This document shows positions 31,401-36,489 of a DNA stretch of 36,489 bases, in pieces. Position 1 is the first letter of the stretch. Each line of letters starts with the position of its first letter. The DNA comes from Candidatus Bipolaricaulota bacterium (lineage in GTDB: Bacteria > Bipolaricaulota > Bipolaricaulia > Bipolaricaulales > Bipolaricaulaceae): contig JACIWM010000003.1 of the NCBI GenBank assembly GCA_014360945.1, forward strand, positions 1-36,489. Reading direction: 5' to 3'. Both the position numbers and the translations under genes were made by a program. The notes beneath the pieces are model-generated. The model was given only the letters and a program-made list of their open reading frames with translations, made no database searches and had not been told where the DNA came from.

Positions 31401-32449
31401 AAATTCTCATGCGCGGGAACGAGGCCATGGCCGAGGCGGCCATTCGCGCCGGTTGCCGTTGCTATTTCTGCTATCCCATCACTCCCCAAGGGGAGCTTGT
31501 GGAGTACATGGCCCGCCATCTTCCCCGCCACGGCGGCGTTTTTCTTCAGGCGGAAAGCGAGGTGGCTGCCATCAACATGGTCTATGGTGCCGCCGCAGCC
31601 GGTGTGCGCACCATGACCTCCTCCTCTTCCCCAGGCATCTCCCTCAAAATGGAAGGCATCTCTTACCTTGCCGGAGCTCGGCTTCCCGCGGTGATCGTGA
31701 ACGTGATGCGCGCCGGACCGGGCCTGGGAAATATCGCTCCCGCCCAGGGCGATTATTTCCAGGCCACGAAGGGCGGGGGGCACGGCGACTACCGCCTCAT
31801 CGTCCTTGCTCCCTCCACGGCCCAGGAGGCCGCGGAGCTCGTGATGCTCGCCTTCGATCTTTCCGACCGCTATCGTGTTCCAGCCATGGTCCTCGCCGAT
31901 GGGATGCTCGGGCAGATGATGGAACCGGTGGAGCTTCCTGAGCCCATCCCGCCCGAGAAGATCCCGGAAAAGCCCTGGGCTCTTACCGGCGCGAAAGGCC
32001 GGTCTCCAAACGTCGTCTCCAGCTTCGACCTCGACCCTTACCGGTTTCGGGAGGTTCTGCGGGCCCTCTGGCAAACCTATCGCGAAATAGAAAGGAACGA
32101 GGTGCGGTGGGAGGAGTACCAGGTGGAGGACGCGGAGCTTCTTCTTGTGGCCTACGGGACCATGGGCCGGATCTGCCGGACCGTGGTGCGTAAGGCCCGG
32201 AAGGAGGGACTCAGAGTGGGCCTTTTCCGCCCCATCACCCTCTGGCCCTTCCCTTACGAACCCCTACGAAAACTCGCGGAGAAAATCCCGGTGCTCCTCA
32301 CCGTGGAACTTTCCGCAGGTCAGATGTGGGAAGACGTGCGGCTGGCCGTGGAGGGCCGGGCGAAAACCCCGTTCTACGGGGAGCTTGGGGGCGTGGTCCC
32401 CACTCCTGATGAGATTTTAAGCGAGGTGAAAAAGCATGTCCGTGACTGA
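31397..32449 (+). CDS. vorB: 2-oxoacid:ferredoxin oxidoreductase alpha subunit (VorB type)
   Basis: A 350-residue subunit of an anaerobic, CoA-dependent 2-oxoacid oxidoreductase. CYPITPQGELVEYMA and the run MTSSSSPGISLKMEGISYL are characteristic of the branch annotated as 3-methyl-2-oxobutanoate (2-ketoisovalerate) oxidoreductase VorB. A 2-oxoglutarate or broad substrate cannot be excluded from sequence. The C-terminal domain (VAYGTMGRICRTVVRKAR) is the transketolase C-like module. It overlaps the next gene by 14 bases. Confidence 0.88.
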   Translation: MKILMRGNEAMAEAAIRAGCRCYFCYPITPQGELVEYMARHLPRHGGVFLQAESEVAAINMVYGAAAAGVRTMTSSSSPGISLKMEGISYLAGARLPAVIVNVMRAGPGLGNIAPAQGDYFQATKGGGHGDYRLIVLAPSTAQEAAELVMLAFDLSDRYRVPAMVLADGMLGQMMEPVELPEPIPPEKIPEKPWALTGAKGRSPNVVSSFDLDPYRFREVLRALWQTYREIERNEVRWEEYQVEDAELLLVAYGTMGRICRTVVRKARKEGLRVGLFRPITLWPFPYEPLRKLAEKIPVLLTVELSAGQMWEDVRLAVEGRAKTPFYGELGGVVPTPDEILSEVKKHVRD

Positions 32450-33206
32450 GGTGAAGGTTCCGGCGGGATATGTGCCGGTGTACACCAAACCAAAATCCCT
32501 CTCGGAAGCGCGCTTCACTTATTGCCCCGGATGCCATCACGGGATCATCACCCGCCTGGTGGCCGAAGCCATCGATGAGCTGGGTATCCAGGAACGCACG
32601 GTAGGAATCGCTCCCGTGGGCTGCGCCGTTTTCCTCTCCGATTTCTTCCGCTGCGATTTTGTTCAAGCTGCTCATGGCCGGGCCTGCGCCGTGGCCACCG
32701 GAATAAAGCGCGCCAATCCCGACCTCATCGTCTTTTCCTATCAAGGTGATGGGGACCTGGCCGCCATCGGCACCGCGGAAACCGTTCACGCCGCTAATCG
32801 CGGGGAAAACATCACCGTGATCTTTGTGAATAACCAGATCTACGGGATGACCGGCGGGGAAATGGCGCCCACCACCCTTCCCGGGATGCGCACTGTGACC
32901 ACCCCCGAAGGTCGGGACGTGCGCACCACCGGATATCCCTTGCGCATGTCGGAGATGCTCGCCCAGCTTGATGGTCCTTCCTATATCACCCGCCAAGCCG
33001 TGTTCGACGTGCGCCATGTCCAGATGGCCAAAAAAGCCATCATCAAAGCCTTCAAAAACCAGATCGAGGGCAAAGGTTTTTCCCTTGTGGAGATTGTGGC
33101 GGCCTGCCCCACGAACCTTCGGGTGAGCCCTGTGGAGGGAAACAAGTGGGTGGTCGAGCAGGCCCTCAAATATTTCCCGCTTGGGGACCTCAAGGTGCGG
33201 GACTGA
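32436..33206 (+). CDS. vorA: 2-oxoacid:ferredoxin oxidoreductase beta subunit, thiamine diphosphate-binding
   Basis: A 256-residue catalytic subunit. FTYCPGCHHGIITRLV is the N-terminal signature. The thiamine diphosphate/Mg motif runs from GDGDLAAIGTAE to the NN of VIFVNNQIYGMTGGEMAPTT. With the alpha subunit it forms the active site for oxidative decarboxylation to an acyl-CoA. The ATG lies inside the alpha-subunit gene. Confidence 0.9.
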   Translation: MSVTEVKVPAGYVPVYTKPKSLSEARFTYCPGCHHGIITRLVAEAIDELGIQERTVGIAPVGCAVFLSDFFRCDFVQAAHGRACAVATGIKRANPDLIVFSYQGDGDLAAIGTAETVHAANRGENITVIFVNNQIYGMTGGEMAPTTLPGMRTVTTPEGRDVRTTGYPLRMSEMLAQLDGPSYITRQAVFDVRHVQMAKKAIIKAFKNQIEGKGFSLVEIVAACPTNLRVSPVEGNKWVVEQALKYFPLGDLKVRD

Positions 33207-33216
33207 GGGGGAAGAT

Positions 33217-33753
33217 ATGGAGACGGGCGTGATCTTTGCCGGGTTTGGCGGGCAGGGAATCCTCTTGGCCGGAAAAATTCTGGCCCGAGCCGCGATGGAA
33301 AAAGGGTTTGAGGTCACCTGGCTTCCAAGTTACGGCCCGGAGATGCGCGGCGGGACAGCGAACTGTACGGTGGTTATCGCTGACGAACCCGTGGGCTCGC
33401 CCATTGTGGATTCTCCCTACGTCCTTGTGGCCATGAACGGGCCGTCCTTCGCGCGGTTCCTGCCCCGCGTGGCTCGCGGAGGGACGGTGATCGCTAATTC
33501 TTCCCTTATCTCCGAAAGGAAAGAGCGCCCGGATGTGCGAGTGGTATGGGCTCCAATGAATGAAATCGCCCAGGAACTTGGGGAGCCGCGGTGTGCGAAC
33601 ATGGTGGGATTGGGCGCGGCGGTCAAGGCCCTCGGGATTTTGCCGTTGGAGGCGGTTATTTCCGCCATGGAGGAGGAGCTTGGCGCTCGCGGCCGGGAAA
33701 AGCTTGTGGAAGTCAATCGCCAAGCTCTCCTGCGTGGCTACGCTCTTGCTTAG
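33217..33753 (+). CDS. vorC: 2-oxoacid:ferredoxin oxidoreductase gamma subunit
   Basis: A 178-residue gamma subunit. GVIFAGFGGQGILLAGKIL (4-22) and PSYGPEMRGGTANCTVVI are diagnostic. I chose ATG 33217 with a GGGGGAAG site upstream. The track's earlier start overlaps the beta subunit. It completes the four-gene D-B-A-C cluster. The next promoter lies across its stop codon. Confidence 0.9.
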   Translation: METGVIFAGFGGQGILLAGKILARAAMEKGFEVTWLPSYGPEMRGGTANCTVVIADEPVGSPIVDSPYVLVAMNGPSFARFLPRVARGGTVIANSSLISERKERPDVRVVWAPMNEIAQELGEPRCANMVGLGAAVKALGILPLEAVISAMEEELGARGREKLVEVNRQALLRGYALA

Positions 33754-33775
33754 GCCCGCCCTGCCCGGATAAAAT
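33746..33775 (+). promoter_or_regulatory. Promoter of the HEAT-like protein and solute-binding protein genes
   Basis: TTGCTT (33746-33751), an 18-bp spacer and TAAAAT (33770-33775). The -35 overlaps the end of vorC. The start site would be near 33782, giving a leader of about 97 bases, long for this window. Confidence 0.6.
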
Positions 33776-33790
33776 CGAGTGAAAACTGAA

Positions 33791-33800
33791 GAAAGGAGGT
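33791..33800 (+). promoter_or_regulatory. Extended Shine-Dalgarno-like leader element
   Basis: GAAAGGAGGT, extended to AAAGGAGGTGAT, complements the standard 16S rRNA 3' end over 12 bases. It lies about 10 bases after the predicted transcription start and 80 bases before the first large gene, which has its own ribosome site. It resembles the GAAAGGAGG STAB-SD that stabilises cry mRNA in Bacillus (known precedent; role here inferred). Confidence 0.5.
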
Positions 33801-33801
33801 G

Positions 33802-33834
33802 ATGACGGCGAAAAGAAAGTTCTGGTCAGCGTAA
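33802..33834 (+). CDS. Possible 10-codon leader peptide
   Basis: ATG to TAA encodes MTAKRKFWSA. It starts one base after the perfect Shine-Dalgarno match, which is closer than optimal spacing. It could be a translated leader peptide or a by-product of a ribosome-parking site. Nothing else supports it. Confidence 0.25.
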   Translation: MTAKRKFWSA

Positions 33835-33878
33835 ATCGTTTTTGTGGTTGTTTTTGCTGGTCCACGAAGGAGGGGTGA

Positions 33879-34664
33879 ATGAAGAAAGCTGGTTTGTTAG
33901 CAGCTGTGGTTCTATTGGCGGTTCCGGTGTGGGCTGGGCTCACGGTGGCCGATCTTGAGCGCATGGCCACAAAGGACATTGTTCCCGAGATCCGCTTGGC
34001 CGCCGGCTATGCCCTGGTGACTCATTACGCGGCCACAAAGGACGAAAGCGAACTCCGCACTCTGGCGGAGACGGGAGCCACGGAGGCTGTGCGCCTGGCC
34101 GCCTCGTTGGCCCTGAGCCAGAAGCTCCTGGCTGCTAAAAAGACCCGGGAGGAGCTCATGGCCCTCATCACGGAGGGCGCTACCCCCGAGGTGCGAGCCG
34201 CGGCGGTGCCGGCCTTGATGGAGGTGCTCATCGGGGATGAAGCCGATGCGCTTCTCAACCTCGCCACCACTGCGGCCACCGAGGAGCTCCAGTATGCCGC
34301 AGGGAAGGCTTATCTCCAGAAGATCCGGGCCAAACTCGATCGGGCTCAGTTGGAGTCCATCTGCGCCGACGAGTCCCTGCCCGCAGGCTATCGCAAGGCC
34401 GCCGCGGAGGTTTTGGCCGGGTACTATCTCTTTCCTGCCCAGACTGCCCTCTCTCGCCAACAGCTCGAGGAGCAGGCCCTGACCAACTCCAACCAGTATT
34501 TGCGCTATGCCGCAGCTTTCGCCTTGGTGAACTTCCTTGTGGAGGATTCCACGGATGTCCTGTATAAGAAAGTCGTGGCCCTCTTCCTCGCTCCGGGCGT
34601 GAGCGCGGAGTATCGCTGGGCCTACGCGCGGGCCTTGGGGATCAAGTGGGCCAGCAGCCTTTAA
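33879..34664 (+). CDS. Exported HEAT/armadillo-like helical repeat protein
   Basis: A 261-residue protein with a signal peptide (MKKAGLLAAVVLLAVPVWA, cleavage after residue 19). The mature part is nearly all helical repeats of about 30-35 residues with recurring A-A-A-L patterns (VRLAASLALSQKLL, EVRAAAVPALMEVL, ELQYAAGKAYLQKI, YLRYAAAFALVNFL), as in HEAT-type solenoids. It is likely a periplasmic protein-protein scaffold. A GGAGGGG site precedes the ATG. The gene for a solute-binding protein follows 16 bases after the stop, so the two probably act together. I do not know the family's role. Confidence 0.72.
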   Translation: MKKAGLLAAVVLLAVPVWAGLTVADLERMATKDIVPEIRLAAGYALVTHYAATKDESELRTLAETGATEAVRLAASLALSQKLLAAKKTREELMALITEGATPEVRAAAVPALMEVLIGDEADALLNLATTAATEELQYAAGKAYLQKIRAKLDRAQLESICADESLPAGYRKAAAEVLAGYYLFPAQTALSRQQLEEQALTNSNQYLRYAAAFALVNFLVEDSTDVLYKKVVALFLAPGVSAEYRWAYARALGIKWASSL

Positions 34665-34680
34665 ACAAGGAGGTGTGGGA

Positions 34681-36447
34681 ATGAAAAAGTTCGGGGCGTT
34701 GTTGGCGTGTGTTGCCATTTTAGCTGGGTTCGTCATGGCCCAAGAGTACAAAGTTGTGCCTCTTGGCCAGGACGAATGGAAAGACTTCACGATCGGAAAG
34801 TACGGTGGATACCTGGTGATCGGCACGCTGGATAACCCCAAGACCTTCAACCATCACATTGCTCAGGAAACTTCCTCCACTGATATCACCGGGATGCTTC
34901 ATGCTGGACTCACCGAGGTAAACCCCATCACGGACATGGTGGAGCCCGCTTTGGCCAAGTCCTGGGAGATCTCCGAGGACGGCCTCACCATCACGTTCTA
35001 CCTCCGCCAGGGACTCCAGTGGTCTGATGGTCATCCGTTCACTGCCGACGACGTGGTGTTTACCTTTAACGGCGTGATCTTTAATGAGGACGTGCGCACG
35101 GACTACCGCGACGTGCTCATGGTGGAGGGCAAACTCCCCACCTGCGAGAAGGTGGATGACTACACGGTGCGGTTCACCCTGCCTGCGCCGTTCCGGCCGT
35201 TCCTCCGGCAGATCGGCGGAGCCATCTACCCGGCCCATAAACTCCAGCACCTTTCCCGCGTGTACAACCCCGATGCCGATCCGGAGGCCCTCAACTCCGT
35301 GTGGGGTGTAGACACCCCGCCGGAGGAGATCGTGGGCATGGGTCCGTTCAAGCTCAAGGAGTTCATCCCTGACCAGCTCGTGGTCCTCGAGCGCAACCCC
35401 TACTATTGGAAGGTCGACCCCGCTGGAAACAAGCTTCCTTACCTCGATGGAATCAAGTACGTGGTGGCCTTCTCCCAAGACACGATCATGCTCAAGTTCC
35501 GCAACGGCGAGCTTGATGTGTATGCGCCGCGGCCGGAGGACATCGCCACCCTCAAGGCCGAGGCTGCCCAGAAGGGGATTAAGATCATGATCGACCCGAC
35601 AAAGCCGCTCTTCGATACCACCTGGATCGCCTTCAACCAGGACTGCCCGAACGAGAAGCTCCGGGAGTACTTCCGCATGGTGGAGTTCCGCCGGGCCATG
35701 TCCCACTTGGTTGACCGCAAGACCATCATCGAGAACGTCTATCTCGGGCTGGGTGTACCCCAGTGGAGCCCGGTGTCCATGCTCTCCCCGTTCTACTATC
35801 CAGATGTGCCCAAGTACGACTATGATCCGGAGGCCGCGGCTCGCCTGCTTGACCAGATCGGCCTCATTGACCGCAACGGCGACGGCTGGCGCGACTTCCC
35901 CGATGGCACCACCTTTGAGTTCGAGCTCAACACCAACGTGGGCAACACCGTCCGTGAGCAGACCTGCCAGATCTTCGTGGCCGACTGCGCCAAGGTCGGG
36001 ATTAAGGTGAACTTCAACCCCATCAACTTCAACGCCCTGGTCACCAAGCTCCTCGGTGGACAGTACGAGGCCTGCCTCCTTGGCCTCACTGGCTCCTCTG
36101 AACCCAATAACGGGGCCAATGTGTGGCGCTCCTGCGGTGGTCTCCACTTCTGGAGGTACTCGGAATGCGAGGACCCGACCCCGGTGGCCAAGCGCATCGA
36201 CGAGCTCTTCGACCTTGGTGTCAAGACCTATGACTTCAACGAGGCCTACGAGTACTACAAGGAGTTCCAGATCCTCGCTGCAGACAACCTCTTCCTCATC
36301 TACACGGTGAACATGCTCTTCCGCTACGCCTACTACGAGAACCTCCAGAACACCGCAGGGTTCAGCCCGTTGGCCCGAGCCCTGGGGTTCGCGGAGGTCC
36401 TGTGGAAGAAGAACCCCAACATGGTGGGCAACCAGGTGGTCGGATAA
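34681..36447 (+). CDS. ABC transporter substrate-binding protein, family 5 (peptide/oligosaccharide type)
   Basis: A 588-residue periplasmic solute-binding protein. The signal peptide ends after VMA (residue 20), and there is no convincing lipobox at that position. The SBP_bac_5 domain covers most of the rest (LAKSWEISEDGLTITFYLRQ, DDVVFTFNGVIF, VGMGPFKLKEF). Family 5 proteins bind peptides, oligosaccharides or nickel. In thermophiles many carry sugars. The permease and ATPase genes are not in the window and may lie downstream. I chose ATG 34681, with a GGAGGTG site, over the track's GTG at 34675. Confidence 0.92.
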   Translation: MKKFGALLACVAILAGFVMAQEYKVVPLGQDEWKDFTIGKYGGYLVIGTLDNPKTFNHHIAQETSSTDITGMLHAGLTEVNPITDMVEPALAKSWEISEDGLTITFYLRQGLQWSDGHPFTADDVVFTFNGVIFNEDVRTDYRDVLMVEGKLPTCEKVDDYTVRFTLPAPFRPFLRQIGGAIYPAHKLQHLSRVYNPDADPEALNSVWGVDTPPEEIVGMGPFKLKEFIPDQLVVLERNPYYWKVDPAGNKLPYLDGIKYVVAFSQDTIMLKFRNGELDVYAPRPEDIATLKAEAAQKGIKIMIDPTKPLFDTTWIAFNQDCPNEKLREYFRMVEFRRAMSHLVDRKTIIENVYLGLGVPQWSPVSMLSPFYYPDVPKYDYDPEAAARLLDQIGLIDRNGDGWRDFPDGTTFEFELNTNVGNTVREQTCQIFVADCAKVGIKVNFNPINFNALVTKLLGGQYEACLLGLTGSSEPNNGANVWRSCGGLHFWRYSECEDPTPVAKRIDELFDLGVKTYDFNEAYEYYKEFQILAADNLFLIYTVNMLFRYAYYENLQNTAGFSPLARALGFAEVLWKKNPNMVGNQVVG

Positions 36448-36460
36448 ACCTACGATGGAG

Positions 36461-36489
36461 AAGGGGGCGGCCCTTGTGGCTGCCCCCTT
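36461..36489 (+). terminator. Hairpin after the solute-binding protein gene (probable terminator or attenuator)
   Basis: AAGGGGGCGGCC / GGCTGCCCCCTT, a 12-bp stem with one G-U pair and a 5-base loop. The window ends at the last base of the stem, so the U-tract cannot be seen. In SBP-first operons such a hairpin often lets the binding protein be made in excess over the permease (known pattern; inferred here). Confidence 0.7.

Noticed and set aside
31280-33317. 264-aa and 339-aa minus-strand ORFs opposite the vor genes
   Set aside because: Shadows of four well-supported genes. His/Gly-rich with no domains.
34720-36147. 475-aa minus-strand ORF
   Set aside because: Antisense to the clearly real solute-binding protein. 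It is His/Gly/Val-rich, as expected for a reverse shadow, with no ribosome site.
1-36489. Frequent octamer GGCCAAAA / TTTTGGCC whose orientation follows the genes
   Set aside because: It looked like a polar chromosome motif (KOPS or Chi-like). The orientation tracks the coding strand throughout, so codon-pair preference such as CTT-TTG-GCC explains it. A whole-genome skew count would be needed to say more.
1-36489. tRNA, rRNA, CRISPR, insertion sequence or prophage elements
   Set aside because: I looked for cloverleaf ends, repeat arrays, transposase motifs and flanking inverted repeats and found none.

Overview
The window looks like chromosome from a deep-branching, probably thermophilic, anaerobic bacterium with an outer membrane. 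The evidence is a THEP1-type NTPase, a four-subunit ferredoxin-dependent 2-oxoacid oxidoreductase, very tight gene packing, and an LptD-like outer-membrane barrel domain. The gene content fits Bipolaricaulota (OP1/Acetothermia) or a Thermotogota/Synergistota-like lineage. That placement is an inference from gene content only. I see no mobile element, tRNA, rRNA or CRISPR array, and no gene-free stretch longer than about 110 bases.

Layout. (1) 1-567, minus: the N-terminal part of a secreted cysteine-rich protein that runs off the left edge and is missing from the ORF track. (2) 668-2582, minus: a D-2-hydroxyacid dehydrogenase and an AEC transporter, divergent from a THEP1 NTPase (2628-3140, plus). 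(3) 16787-3118, minus: one dense gene train. It runs GT2, rho, LysM-M23 peptidase, murA, hflX, a small aromatic/coiled-coil protein, a DUF4139 protein, a small unknown, a phosphohexomutase, leuS, two glycosyltransferases and a PlsC-like acyltransferase. Most junctions overlap by 1-19 bases, and a consensus-like promoter (TTGACG, 17 bp, TATATT) precedes the first gene. (4) 23504-16838, minus: miaB, a PfkB kinase, a CBS-pair protein, a DinG-like helicase and proS. (5) 23570-30669, plus: the LptF/G-LptD fusion, a CDP-alcohol phosphatidyltransferase, (ruvB on minus), a TolB-like propeller protein, ribF, tsaB and rpmB, closed by a strong intrinsic terminator. (6) 30745-33753, plus: an S1-domain protein and vorD-B-A-C. 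(7) 33746-36489, plus: a promoter, a polypurine leader, an exported HEAT-like protein and a family 5 ABC solute-binding protein, ending in a hairpin at the window edge.

The most unusual object is the 976-codon gene at 23570-26500. It joins a complete inner-membrane LptF/G permease in frame to an LptA/LptD-like periplasmic segment and a C-terminal beta-rich, barrel-like region, with a signal-peptide-like stretch at the joint. The LPS-export machinery normally spreads these parts over several proteins in two membranes.

A second theme is gene starts. Five plus-strand genes that begin a transcription unit have a near-consensus -10 box 6-8 bases before the start codon and no Shine-Dalgarno site. 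Genes inside operons have GGAGG-type sites or overlap their neighbour. This suggests systematic leaderless transcription. In two cases the stop codon of the preceding gene lies inside the TATAAT box.
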